DNA of 36,377 nt from an uncultured Bacilli bacterium (lineage in GTDB: Bacteria; Bacillota_I; Bacilli_A; RF39; UBA660), in the NCBI GenBank assembly GCA_910576985.1, contig CAJTLA010000006.1, positions 1-36,377 on the forward strand, written 5' to 3'. The notes below the pieces were generated by a model, which saw only the letters and a program-made list of their open reading frames with translations, had not been told where the DNA came from and ran no database searches. The translations under genes and the position numbers were made by a program. The first letter of the stretch is position 1. Each line of letters starts with the position of its first letter. This document shows, piece after piece, positions 1-7,446 of the stretch.

Positions 1-279
1 CCAATGTATCAAATCACGTTATCACCAGCAGTCATTAAAAAGATCAGAGACTATAACGACACAACCAACTTTAATGACTTTAATATGGATTGCTTAGAAT
101 CCAATGGTAGAGAATGTAAAAGTGATTTCATTCGAGGAAAATTAGAAGGAAATAATGAAAACTTCTCAAATTACTTTAGCACTTGTGAATTCTCAGGAGG
201 AAAAGGATCTACGAAGTGCTGTGGAGTAGGAAATTGGAATGATTGTGATAATAATGATGGAATAACAAGGAGGAAGTAA
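1..279 (+). CDS. C-terminal end of a Cys-rich protein, 5' truncated by window edge
   Basis: The reading frame is open from the first base, so the Met codon at 4 need not be the start and the protein probably begins outside the window. The visible ~92 residues are Asn- and Asp-rich and contain six Cys. Near the end is a CC-x4-W-x2-C arrangement (CCGVGNWNDC), which resembles the CC-x6-W-x4-C arrangement in the pilin gene at 4400. The stop is 1 base before the next start, and the AAGGAGG at 267-273 serves that next gene, so the two are co-transcribed. The function is not recognised. Its position at the head of a Tad-type cluster and its Cys content suggest an exported pilin-like or pilus-associated protein (inference). 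Confidence 0.6.
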   Translation, partial: PMYQITLSPAVIKKIRDYNDTTNFNDFNMDCLESNGRECKSDFIRGKLEGNNENFSNYFSTCEFSGGKGSTKCCGVGNWNDCDNNDGITRRK

Positions 280-280
280 A

Positions 281-679
281 ATGAGAGAATCGCTATGGGC
301 AGTATTTATTGTCGGACTTGGAATTGTATCGATCACTTTCGTATACTTCTTCCAGTCAATGACAAATACTGATGAACACAACTATCACTTATTAAAAGAA
401 ACTACTGAAGCTGCCATGTATGATGCATTTGACTTAGCAGCTTATAGAAAAGACCTAACAATACGAATTGATAGAGAAAAGTTTGTAGAAAACTTCGTAA
501 GAAGATTTGCAGACAACGCTTCATTAGCACGTACTTATGAAATTAAAATTTACGATGTTAATGAAGAACCACCAAAAGTGAGTTTACAAGTATCAAGTAT
601 AGAACAAGCAAGAGTAACAGAAGTAATGGACTTTGATATTGTAAATAAATTAGACGCGATATTAGAAACGCCATATTAA
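281..679 (+). CDS. Pseudopilin-like single-pass membrane protein
   Basis: This 132-residue protein has a very short basic leader (MRES), then one hydrophobic helix at about residues 6-26 and a soluble region beginning with a charged amphipathic helix. That is the layout of type IV or Tad pseudopilins. The leader resembles those of the pilin-like genes at 4660 (MRESIG) and 5118 (MRSAVG), although position 6 is Trp rather than Gly. It has no Cys, unlike its neighbours. The start is fixed by AAGGAGG at 267-273, 7 bases upstream. It lies immediately before the CpaB-like gene in the same operon. I infer a minor pseudopilin or assembly-platform component; I recognise no named family with certainty. 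Confidence 0.65.
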   Translation: MRESLWAVFIVGLGIVSITFVYFFQSMTNTDEHNYHLLKETTEAAMYDAFDLAAYRKDLTIRIDREKFVENFVRRFADNASLARTYEIKIYDVNEEPPKVSLQVSSIEQARVTEVMDFDIVNKLDAILETPY

Positions 680-698
680 AAGATAAGGAGAGGGAGAA

Positions 699-1517
699 AT
701 GAATAATATTATTATCGCTGTAAAACGTTTTTTGAAAAACAAAAATACAGTCACAATTTTAGGTGTAGTATTAATTATAGGAATCTTATATTGGGGCTAC
801 ACCAAACAAATTAAGGATGCAACACAGGAAATACCAATACCAATTGCCAAAAGAGAAATACAACCAAGAACACAAATTACAAAAGATGATGTTGAAACCA
901 TTAACATTCCATCAATTGCTGTAAAAAAGAATGTAGTACAATCAACTGCACAAATCATTGGAAAATATAGTAACGTAAACACTGTAATTCCAGAAGGTAG
1001 TATGTTCTATAAAGGCGTACTTATTGATGCAAAAGAATTACCAGATTCAGCTTTTGTAGAAGTAAAAGAAGGAGAAGTTGTATACAATTTCCCAGTAAGT
1101 ATGGAATCTACTTATGGAAACTCTATTTTTCCAGGAAACAAAATTGATATTTATATGAAAGCAGTAGATGATGACAAAAGAATCATGGTAGGAAAATTAC
1201 TAGAAAATGTAGAAGTTTTATCAGTAAAAGACAATCAAGGAAAAAATGTATTTGAAAATAGTGCCGAAAATAGACAACCTGCTTATTTAATCTTTGGAGT
1301 AAAAGAAGAAATTCATATTTTACTTAGAAAAGCAAGCTATATGTCAAATAATGGAGTTGTATTATTCCCAGTACCACATGGAGCAGCAGTGAATAACGAA
1401 GGGGAAACACAAGTTACAACACAATACTTAAAAGACTATATCAACTCACATACCGTTGTGATTGAAGAAACTGGCACAACAACACCAAGTGTTCCTGATC
1501 AAACAACTGGAGAATAA
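699..1517 (+). CDS. cpaB: CpaB/RcpC-like SAF-domain pilus assembly protein
   Basis: This 272-residue protein has an N-terminal membrane anchor (about residues 17-35). An SAF-type domain follows at about 48-110, recognisable from the IPIAKREIQPRTQITKDDV stretch and the later VIPEGSMFYKGVLI. The rest of the chain matches the CpaB/RcpC C-terminal domain in layout and ends in a Thr/Pro-rich tail. CpaB proteins belong to Tad/Flp pilus machines. In diderms they work with the secretin, and in monoderms probably at the wall-facing side of the membrane. A strong ribosome site (AAGGAGAGGGAG) precedes the ATG, and the downstream ATPase gene starts 2 bases after the stop. The gene order pseudopilin-CpaB-CpaF-TadB-TadC supports the call. 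The symbol is by family, not orthology. Confidence 0.8.
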   Translation: MNNIIIAVKRFLKNKNTVTILGVVLIIGILYWGYTKQIKDATQEIPIPIAKREIQPRTQITKDDVETINIPSIAVKKNVVQSTAQIIGKYSNVNTVIPEGSMFYKGVLIDAKELPDSAFVEVKEGEVVYNFPVSMESTYGNSIFPGNKIDIYMKAVDDDKRIMVGKLLENVEVLSVKDNQGKNVFENSAENRQPAYLIFGVKEEIHILLRKASYMSNNGVVLFPVPHGAAVNNEGETQVTTQYLKDYINSHTVVIEETGTTTPSVPDQTTGE

Positions 1518-1519
1518 AT

Positions 1520-2635
1520 ATGAATGACAACATATTTGAGCAAATAGACTTTGGACCGTTAAAACCATATTTAGAGGCAGATGATGTCACAGATATCTCT
1601 TACAGTAATGGAGGACAAATTTGGGTAAAAACATTGTCAAAAGGACTTTATAGAGAAGAAAATCCTGCCATCAATAATGCTTTTATGGAGAAACTAGCGT
1701 TCCAATGTTCTAACGCCATGGGAAAAACGTTTAACATGGCTCATCCATTTTTAGATGCAGAAAGTGCAGAATTACGTCTTAATTTTGTTCACGATTCTGT
1801 AGCTAAAAACGGAGTGGCTGTAGTTATTCGTAAAACTCCAGCAAAAATTCGTCTAGAAAAAGACAAAATTCTTGCTGATAAATACATCACATTAGATATC
1901 CATGATTTCTTAGTAAAATGTGTTCAAGGACATTGTAATATTATTGTATGTGGAGAAACAGGGTCAGGAAAAACAGAATTTGTTAAATATTTAGCTTCAA
2001 AAACCGCAGAAAACGAAAAATTAATTACAATAGAAGATACCTTAGAATTACATTTAGATCGAATTTTCCCACATCGAGATATCGTTTCAATGAAAACCAA
2101 TAATATTGCATCTTATTCTGATGTATTGGTTACTTGTATGAGACAAAATCCCAAATGGATTTTACTGTCAGAAGTACGAAGTGCTGAAGCCGTTTTAGCG
2201 GTTCGGAACTCAATTTCTTCTGGGCACTATATCTTATCTACGATTCACGCAGACAAAGCAGCCTCTATACCAAATCGTATGTATAGTTTGTTAGAAACAA
2301 ACCAAGATATTGATCAATTCTTAAAATCAATCTATCGATATATACAAATTGGAGTTTACATAAGAGGTTATCAAGATAAAGAAACAAAACGATTTATACG
2401 TGAAATTGGAGAAGTAACTGAATTTTATGTAGACAAAGACAACAACGCTATTTACAATACGATTTATCGTAAAACAACTACCGGAAATGTTTACAGAAAA
2501 CAACCAAGTTCTTACTTAATTGACTATCTAGATGCACAAGGTGTGTATTTGCCAAAAGATATTATTAAAGTAGAAGAAAGTGACGTAGAACCAATAAAAC
2601 AAGAAACAGCACAAGCTGAAATATTATTTGAATAA
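1520..2635 (+). CDS. cpaF: CpaF/VirB11-family secretion ATPase
   Basis: This 371-residue protein has the hallmarks of the hexameric PulE/VirB11 superfamily. They are Walker A GETGSGKT at 145-152, an Asp box with IEDTLEL at 171-177, a Walker B-like WILLSEVR at 213-220 and a His box GHYILSTIHADK at 235-246. It should power assembly of the pilus by the TadB/TadC platform encoded next. It is the only ATPase of this superfamily seen in a locus that also carries T4SS genes, so a VirB11 role is also possible. The ribosome site GGAG lies inside the end of cpaB, which implies translational coupling. The roughly 50-residue tail after the ATPase domain is acidic and not recognised. Confidence 0.88.
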   Translation: MNDNIFEQIDFGPLKPYLEADDVTDISYSNGGQIWVKTLSKGLYREENPAINNAFMEKLAFQCSNAMGKTFNMAHPFLDAESAELRLNFVHDSVAKNGVAVVIRKTPAKIRLEKDKILADKYITLDIHDFLVKCVQGHCNIIVCGETGSGKTEFVKYLASKTAENEKLITIEDTLELHLDRIFPHRDIVSMKTNNIASYSDVLVTCMRQNPKWILLSEVRSAEAVLAVRNSISSGHYILSTIHADKAASIPNRMYSLLETNQDIDQFLKSIYRYIQIGVYIRGYQDKETKRFIREIGEVTEFYVDKDNNAIYNTIYRKTTTGNVYRKQPSSYLIDYLDAQGVYLPKDIIKVEESDVEPIKQETAQAEILFE

Positions 2636-2649
2636 AAGGAGGAATAGGT

Positions 2650-3552
2650 ATGACATTTATCATTTTTGTCGCTATTATATTGATTCTCATATTTGTCATG
2701 ATTTACCGTAAAAATACAGGAGAAAGCGTCTACAAATATGTTGTGAAAAGTACCACAAATTTATATAATCAATATGCTCCTTTCTCTTTTAAAGTCGTAA
2801 GGGATAAAGTAAAAGATTTAGGTCAAGAATATACACCAAGACAATATACAATTCAAGTTGCTATATTTGCAGCAGGAGCAGCCATAATTTCTTACCTTTA
2901 TTTTTATAACTTAGTAATTTCTATTGTTTATGTTGCTTGTGCAATTATGGTAATTCCTTATTTGACTTACTTAAGATGCAAAAGATTATATAGTGAATTT
3001 ATATTTGAACAAATTCAAGTATATACGACAAATACCATAATGGAATTTGCGACTACTCAATCTTTTGTAAAAGCTCTTGAAGGAGTTTATGAATCTGGTG
3101 TATTAGAAGACCCAGTCAAAAGCGATGTAAAGATGATGATTGATTTGGCTTATGAAAATGGTACAATCAATCAATCATTAGACTATATGAACAGCAAGTA
3201 CGATTTTTATATTGTGAAAAACATGCATCAATTATTTTTACAAATTACGAATGAAGGTTCTAGAGATTCAGGAACTTCACTAGAAAATATGTCATTAGAT
3301 ATTGATATGCTTGTTGAAAACGTTTATCGTGACCGTATGGATCGAGCTGCTTTCCATAAAAAGTTTTTACAATTTGGTATCATTCTTTATTTAATGGTGA
3401 TGATGATTCAAATTCTACTTGGAATTGAAACATATATTGCAATGCTAGATGTTTGGTGGGTAGTATTATTACTACATGGTATTATTATACTAAATACATA
3501 TTTCCTATTAAATGGAGAAAAATATTATAATGAGAATGTAGGTGCTGAATAA
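2650..3552 (+). CDS. tadB: TadB-like inner-membrane platform protein
   Basis: This 300-residue protein has an N-terminal membrane helix, a hydrophobic pair at about 70-110, a cytoplasmic helical region (about 115-235) and two C-terminal membrane helices (about 237-285). This is the T2SSF layout of TadB, which converts CpaF ATPase motion into pilin extrusion. The T2SSF-like region includes an FATTQSFVKALEGVYESG segment and an NMSLDIDMLVENVYRDRMDR segment before the last helices. AAAGGAGGAATAGGT precedes the ATG, one of the strongest ribosome sites in the window. The gene ends within the start region of the next T2SSF-like gene, as is usual for tadB-tadC pairs. The family is clear from order and topology; the TadB/TadC assignment follows position. 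Confidence 0.78.
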   Translation: MTFIIFVAIILILIFVMIYRKNTGESVYKYVVKSTTNLYNQYAPFSFKVVRDKVKDLGQEYTPRQYTIQVAIFAAGAAIISYLYFYNLVISIVYVACAIMVIPYLTYLRCKRLYSEFIFEQIQVYTTNTIMEFATTQSFVKALEGVYESGVLEDPVKSDVKMMIDLAYENGTINQSLDYMNSKYDFYIVKNMHQLFLQITNEGSRDSGTSLENMSLDIDMLVENVYRDRMDRAAFHKKFLQFGIILYLMVMMIQILLGIETYIAMLDVWWVVLLLHGIIILNTYFLLNGEKYYNENVGAE

Positions 3553-3553
3553 T

Positions 3554-4336
3554 ATGATGTTTATAATAATTGCCTTAATCTTTTTTGCAATATTTCACAT
3601 AAATCAAAAAATAGATACCAAAAAATTTATTAGTGATACAGAACCATATTTACGCTTCTTAATGGAAGATGACTATAAATTTTTGTTAAGTGTAAAATAT
3701 GGAGATAATTACGATATTGAAAAATTATTTACAGCTAGAGTACGAGATGGAATATTAGTGATTGCGGTTGCTTTCTTCTTCTTTCTATCTGACATTAGTT
3801 TTGTAAAAGTGCTCATTTGTTTTATCCTTGGATTTTTGGCGTTTAAAATGCCTTATACACAATTAAAAGGATATTATAAAGCAAATCTGCACAAAATAAA
3901 TTTGATGTTACCATATTATTTAAAAAGTTTAGAGATCTTGATTCAACATTACACAGTACCAGTCGCACTTGCAAAATCGATTGAAACCGCACCGGATATA
4001 TTTAAACCAGGATTAAAAACATTGGTAGCAAAAATTGAAGCTGGAGACATGAGTGTCGATCCATATATGGATTTTGCTAAAGAATATCCAGTAAGAGATT
4101 CTATGCGTATGATGCGTTTATTGTATCGTTTAGGATTAGGATCTCAAGAAAACAAACAAGAACAACTAATGATGTTTGCAAGAACTGTTTCTACTCTTCA
4201 AAATAAATCAAGAGAGCAGAAATACAAAGAACGCCTTGAAAAAATGGAAAACAAAACCATGGTTATGTTGGCATGTACAGGAGGAGGAACATTACTTCTA
4301 TTGCTTGCGTCAATGATGATGATGATGAATGTATAA
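3554..4336 (+). CDS. tadC: TadC-like inner-membrane platform protein
   Basis: This 260-residue second T2SSF-type protein has an N-terminal helix, a hydrophobic pair at about 70-110, a helical cytoplasmic domain with LMLPYYLKSLEILIQHYTV, and a C-terminal membrane helix ending in a run of Met. A GTG at 3542 could also start the frame, but AGGTG at 3540-3544 sits 9 bases before the ATG at 3554, so I prefer that ATG. It follows tadB directly with only a stop codon between, as in Tad operons. It is expected to form the membrane platform together with TadB. There is no terminator behind it; instead a strong promoter for the pilin gene lies in the 63-base gap. Confidence 0.75.
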   Translation: MMFIIIALIFFAIFHINQKIDTKKFISDTEPYLRFLMEDDYKFLLSVKYGDNYDIEKLFTARVRDGILVIAVAFFFFLSDISFVKVLICFILGFLAFKMPYTQLKGYYKANLHKINLMLPYYLKSLEILIQHYTVPVALAKSIETAPDIFKPGLKTLVAKIEAGDMSVDPYMDFAKEYPVRDSMRMMRLLYRLGLGSQENKQEQLMMFARTVSTLQNKSREQKYKERLEKMENKTMVMLACTGGGTLLLLLASMMMMMNV

Positions 4337-4340
4337 TTAC

Positions 4341-4370
4341 TTGATTCCATAATATTAGGTGTGATATAAT
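4341..4370 (+). promoter_or_regulatory. Promoter for the Flp-like pilin gene
   Basis: TTGATT at 4341-4346 is followed after 18 bases by TATAAT at 4365-4370. The TGA before the hexamer makes an extended -10. The predicted start point is near 4377, just upstream of the ribosome site of the pilin gene. It sits between tadC and the pilin gene and would allow extra pilin expression over the assembly genes. Confidence 0.75.
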
Positions 4371-4399
4371 AACGTTGATGGTAAAGGTGGTGAGATAGA

Positions 4400-4633
4400 A
4401 TGAAAGAAGCTGCAGGAGAGGCAAACTTAACAGTAATTGCCATTGTACTTATTGCAATTGTAGCCGCAGTAGCAACCCCACTTATTGGTAATATGATGAA
4501 GGGAACAGCTAAAAAATCATGTTGCCTAGAATCAGGTGGAAAATGGAGTGGAAACAATTGTACTGATGGTGGAAATGGAACATATGATGCTGCAACATAT
4601 CAAGATTGCATCAATGGAACAGACAATAAATAA
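4400..4633 (+). CDS. Flp/Tad-type major pilin candidate
   Basis: This 77-residue protein has a leader MKEAAG followed by EANLT and an unbroken hydrophobic helix (about 10-30). A short Cys-rich C-terminal part contains SCC at 40-42 and two more Cys. A tiny size, a Gly before the helix and a nearby Glu are what class III (Flp) prepilins show, with cleavage expected after G6. The C-terminal CC-x6-W-x4-C pattern suggests a disulfide-stabilised surface loop. It has its own extended -10 promoter and a GGTGGTGAG ribosome site, which fits the most abundant subunit. No prepilin peptidase gene is in the window, so processing would need one elsewhere. Major pilin identity is inferred from size, position and promoter. 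Confidence 0.72.
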   Translation: MKEAAGEANLTVIAIVLIAIVAAVATPLIGNMMKGTAKKSCCLESGGKWSGNNCTDGGNGTYDAATYQDCINGTDNK

Positions 4634-4659
4634 AAAGGGAAAAGGAAGTGAAATAGCTC

Positions 4660-5106
4660 ATGAGGGAGAGTATTGGATCAACATTCATGTATAATATTAT
4701 TGCGATTTTTATTGTGGTGGTATTTGCGATCATTGCTGGTACCATGAGCTATTTCAAAGCTTTTAAAGTCAATAGTCGTATTGTTGGAATTATTGAAAAA
4801 TACGAAGGATATAACGATTTAGCAAAAAATGAAATATCATCATTATTGAAAACAATGGGATATCGTCATATTGATGGTGCTACTTGTAAAACTAGAAGAG
4901 GATCAAAATTATATGCTCAGGATCCCGCTCATTCTTATTGCGTTTATCTTTATTGTGATGAAAATGATCAATATAAATATCGTTATGGAGTAACAACTTT
5001 TATTACGATTGATTTTCCAATTCTTACAACATTTATAAAAATCCCAATTTATACAGAAACGACTGGAATTCATGAAATGAGTAATTGGCAATGTAACTAT
5101 GATTAG
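4660..5106 (+). CDS. Pilin-like protein, paralogue 1
   Basis: This 148-residue protein has leader MRESIG, a hydrophobic helix at about 10-33 and a soluble domain with four Cys. It is clearly paralogous to the next gene (5118). Shared features are MR-x3-G-xTF-x-YNI at the start, FK-x-IV-x-IIE after the helix, a GY motif, LK-x2-GYR, a central YCVY, and a C-terminal strand pattern ending in PI or PV. The layout matches minor pilins or pseudopilins that prime or cap a pilus. The region after the helix has a basic, poorly conserved insert with Cys. The ATG at 4660 is preceded by AGGGAAAAGGAAGTG, which supports the start. It probably shares the pilin transcript. Confidence 0.72.
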   Translation: MRESIGSTFMYNIIAIFIVVVFAIIAGTMSYFKAFKVNSRIVGIIEKYEGYNDLAKNEISSLLKTMGYRHIDGATCKTRRGSKLYAQDPAHSYCVYLYCDENDQYKYRYGVTTFITIDFPILTTFIKIPIYTETTGIHEMSNWQCNYD

Positions 5107-5117
5107 GAGTTGGTAAA

Positions 5118-5543
5118 ATGAGAAGTGCAGTAGGAAATACATTTCTTTACAATATTGTGATTGTTTTTGTAGTACTTGTTTTACTAATTTTGATTAGTTC
5201 ACTAAGTTACTCAAAGGGATTTAAAGCTAAAAATAAGATTGTAAGTATTATTGAAAACAATCGTGGATATGATAATGAAGCAATTGAAAAAATTGATGCT
5301 GTTTTAAAAGAAAGTGGATATAGACCTAGATCTGCTTTTAAAAATAAACAATGTCCAGACCGAAATGGGGAATTATTAGAACAAAGCGATAAATATTTTT
5401 ATTGTGTATATTCTAATAACACAGATCGAGGAGTTTATTACTCTGTAACAATTTATATCCGATTTGAAATTCCTTTATTGAGTGGAATTTTAGAATTCCC
5501 AGTAAATGGAGATACTAGAACAATATACGATTTGAATGTATAA
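5118..5543 (+). CDS. Pilin-like protein, paralogue 2
   Basis: This 141-residue protein is the tandem paralogue of the gene at 4660, with the same short leader (MRSAVG) and hydrophobic helix at about 11-31. It also shares the IIE-x3-GYD region, the LKESGYR turn, the YCVY motif and the C-terminal IPLL-x3-LEFPV strand. It has two Cys rather than four. The gap to the previous gene is 11 bases, and AGGAGTTGG provides the ribosome site. Its end overlaps an upstream in-frame ATG of the next gene, so coupling is likely. The pair looks like an old duplication within the pilus operon. The role as minor pilin is inferred from topology and context. Confidence 0.72.
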   Translation: MRSAVGNTFLYNIVIVFVVLVLLILISSLSYSKGFKAKNKIVSIIENNRGYDNEAIEKIDAVLKESGYRPRSAFKNKQCPDRNGELLEQSDKYFYCVYSNNTDRGVYYSVTIYIRFEIPLLSGILEFPVNGDTRTIYDLNV

Positions 5544-5559
5544 AAGGAAAGGTGATCAT

Positions 5560-6555
5560 ATGAATGTAATCGTAGCAAATAAATATCAAACATTACTTCA
5601 AAGCCTAGATATTGATGTGATTAAAAGAGTAGAAGGAGAATTTGAAGTAGAAGAATTAATTGCTCAGTTTGAAAATTTCTTTTTTCAAAGAATGATTTTA
5701 GATATTACGGCGATTAAAAATTATAAAGATATTAGAAATTTACAAAAACTGTCTATTTCATTAGATATGGATAAAGTCATATTATTGTTGGATGAATCAC
5801 CAGATAGTACTTCTTCTGAATATTTGTCAAAATTGATTTCTATGGGAATTTACAATTTTACTAAGAATGTAGAAGGAATTAAGTATTTATATGAACATCC
5901 AAATAGTTATCGTGATGTCGCACATATTCATCAGTTAGATAATAAAGTAGAAACACAGATAATAGAACGCTATGAACCTTCTCATGGAGTAAGAATCATA
6001 GGGGTTAAAAATGTCACTAAACAGTCAGGAGCAACTACTTTGGTGTACATGATGAAAAAACAATTAGAAAAAAATTACAATGTCATTGCTATAGAAGTAG
6101 ATAAACAAGATTTTCATTACTTCCCAGATAGGCAACTAATTAGTGTAAGCAGTGGGGAAATTGGAGGATTATTGGCAAAGTATAGTAACGCAGATGTAAT
6201 TCTATTAGACTTAAACGAAAGTGCTGTTGCTGAGTCTTTAGCGCACACAGTTATTTACTTAGTAGAACCTTCTATGATCAAATTAAATAAATTAATGATG
6301 ATACAACCAAAAATACTAAAAGAATTAAGGGATCAAAAAGTAGTACTCAATCAAAGCTTATTAAGTGCAAAAGATGTATTAGATTTTGAATATGAATCAA
6401 AATTAAAAGTATACTATAATATGCCCCCGTTAGATGAAAGAGAAAAAGAAATTATGGCACTGAATCGTTTCTTAGTTCGTTTAGGGTTTGATAAACAACA
6501 GATTGGGGAAGAACAGCAGAAAAAAAGAAGTATTTTAGGTCTATTTAATGTATAA
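5560..6555 (+). CDS. cpaE: CpaE/TadZ-like atypical ParA-type ATPase
   Basis: This 331-residue protein has two parts. Residues 1-125 look like a degenerate receiver-type domain, with alternating strands and helices such as KVILLLDES and SKLISMGIYNFTK. From about 140 a MinD/ParA-like domain follows, with a deviant P-loop KQSGATTLVYM and a Walker B-like VILLDLNES. The GATT form, lacking the usual P-loop Lys, is typical of CpaE/TadZ, which localise Tad machines at the membrane rather than segregating DNA. An ATG at 5536 is in frame, but AAAGGAAAGGTG at 5543-5554 fits the ATG at 5560, so I take that start. The gene closes the Tad module; the T4SS-like genes begin after the next promoter. Confidence 0.75.
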   Translation: MNVIVANKYQTLLQSLDIDVIKRVEGEFEVEELIAQFENFFFQRMILDITAIKNYKDIRNLQKLSISLDMDKVILLLDESPDSTSSEYLSKLISMGIYNFTKNVEGIKYLYEHPNSYRDVAHIHQLDNKVETQIIERYEPSHGVRIIGVKNVTKQSGATTLVYMMKKQLEKNYNVIAIEVDKQDFHYFPDRQLISVSSGEIGGLLAKYSNADVILLDLNESAVAESLAHTVIYLVEPSMIKLNKLMMIQPKILKELRDQKVVLNQSLLSAKDVLDFEYESKLKVYYNMPPLDEREKEIMALNRFLVRLGFDKQQIGEEQQKKRSILGLFNV

Positions 6556-6558
6556 ATG

Positions 6559-6587
6559 TTGACAAAATATAGATTTTAAAGTATATT
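6559..6587 (+). promoter_or_regulatory. Promoter for the VirB2-like genes
   Basis: A consensus TTGACA at 6559-6564 lies 17 bases from TATATT at 6582-6587. The predicted start is near 6594, and AGGGAGG follows before the ATG at 6611. It marks the boundary between the Tad-type and T4SS-type parts of the locus. Confidence 0.8.
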
Positions 6588-6610
6588 GAACTTATTAGGG
6601 AGGTAAAATT

Positions 6611-6961
6611 ATGTTAGATTTAGTAAATGTATTAGCATGTGATATGCCAAGTGAAACTGAAACAATTGCAAAGGTGGTTAGAAGTGTTGTAAATATAATC
6701 AAAATAATTGTCCCAATCTTATTGATTATATGGGGAATGTTAGATTTAGGAAAGGCTGTTATCGCTCAAAAAGAAGATGAAATCAAAAAAGGACAACAAA
6801 CGTTTATTAAGCGTTTAGTTGCAGCAGCGATTGTATTCTTTATCGTTGTAATTGTACAAGTAATTGTAGGAATTGTAGCTACTGATACAGATCAGGCCAA
6901 TGTGAAGGACTGTATTAATTGTTTTATCAATAGTGCTGAAAAATGTGAATGGAAGAATTAA
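6611..6961 (+). CDS. VirB2/TrbC-like small two-helix membrane protein (copy 1)
   Basis: This 116-residue protein has a short N-terminal region and a first membrane helix at about 27-45. A conserved GMLDLGKAVIAQKEDEIKKG loop comes next, then a second helix (about 68-92) and a Cys-containing tail (CINCF then C). Two helices joined by a basic loop, small size and position upstream of virB6/virB3/virB4-like genes are what VirB2/TrbC pilin-type subunits show. The next gene (7007) is a close paralogue and the C-terminus of the gene at 7447 repeats the same core. It has its own consensus promoter and an AGGGAGG ribosome site. The VirB2 call rests on topology and position and was not confirmed by a profile search. 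Confidence 0.62.
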   Translation: MLDLVNVLACDMPSETETIAKVVRSVVNIIKIIVPILLIIWGMLDLGKAVIAQKEDEIKKGQQTFIKRLVAAAIVFFIVVIVQVIVGIVATDTDQANVKDCINCFINSAEKCEWKN

Positions 6962-7006
6962 TAGTGCAAAACCACAATAAACTTTGCTTAATGAAGGAGG
7001 GATCAT

Positions 7007-7354
7007 ATGAATTCTGATTATCCGGATATTACAGCATGTAGTGCCTTTGGAATAGAAGCTTTTCCAGGGGACATTGCACATTTAATTGCGACAATAATTA
7101 ACATTATTAAAATAGTAGTACCAATTTTGTTAATCATATGGGGAATGTTAGATTTAGGGAAATCGGTCATTGCTCAAAAAGAAGAAGAAATCAAAAAAGG
7201 TCAAAAACTATTTTTAAAACGACTACTAACCGCAGCCATCGTGTACTTTATTATTGTGATAGTGGATTTAGTAGTTGGAATTATAGGAGGAAATGGCGAA
7301 GGCAAAGAACTTTGGAATTGCATTGATGCGATTATCCACTATAAAGCAGAATAA
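7007..7354 (+). CDS. VirB2/TrbC-like small two-helix membrane protein (copy 2)
   Basis: This 115-residue paralogue of the preceding gene has a nearly identical core: IVPILLIIWGMLDLGKSVIA, then QKEEEIKKGQK and a second helix with the AAIVYFIIVIVDLVVGI pattern. The N-terminal 25 residues and C-terminal tail differ completely, with one Cys at each end. It follows 45 bases after the first copy with AAGGAGGG before the ATG. A hairpin terminator starts at its stop codon, so copies 1 and 2 form a short two-gene transcript. Two copies with divergent ends suggest two subunit types of one structure, or a structural and an accessory form. The VirB2 assignment is by topology and context. Confidence 0.62.
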   Translation: MNSDYPDITACSAFGIEAFPGDIAHLIATIINIIKIVVPILLIIWGMLDLGKSVIAQKEEEIKKGQKLFLKRLLTAAIVYFIIVIVDLVVGIIGGNGEGKELWNCIDAIIHYKAE

Positions 7355-7376
7355 AGATCATTTGATCTTTTTCTTT
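7353..7376 (+). terminator. Intrinsic terminator after VirB2-like copy 2
   Basis: A 7-bp stem (7353-7359 with 7364-7370) closes a 4-base loop and runs into a T-rich tract. It begins inside the stop codon of the second VirB2-like gene. Confidence 0.75.
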
Positions 7377-7378
7377 TG

Positions 7379-7407
7379 TTTACAATTATTCTAATTCATG
7401 TTATACT
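7379..7407 (+). promoter_or_regulatory. Promoter for the fused VirB2-like gene
   Basis: TTTACA at 7379-7384 lies 17 bases from TATACT at 7402-7407, which is preceded by TGT (extended -10). The downstream leader carries GAAATTTACAGA at 7420-7431, also present in the leader of the gene at 9014. Confidence 0.75.
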
Positions 7408-7446
7408 ACAAGTGTTATGGAAATTTACAGAATGGGGGAAATATAG

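Noticed and set aside
5599..6555. ParA/SopA-type plasmid partition ATPase for the gene at 5560
   Set aside because: The P-loop reads GATT without the Lys of true ParA, an N-terminal receiver-like domain is present, and the gene closes a Tad operon, all of which fit CpaE/TadZ.
7138..7326. A 62-codon plus-strand frame inside VirB2-like copy 2
   Set aside because: It is an out-of-frame shadow of a gene whose core is clearly conserved with its neighbour.
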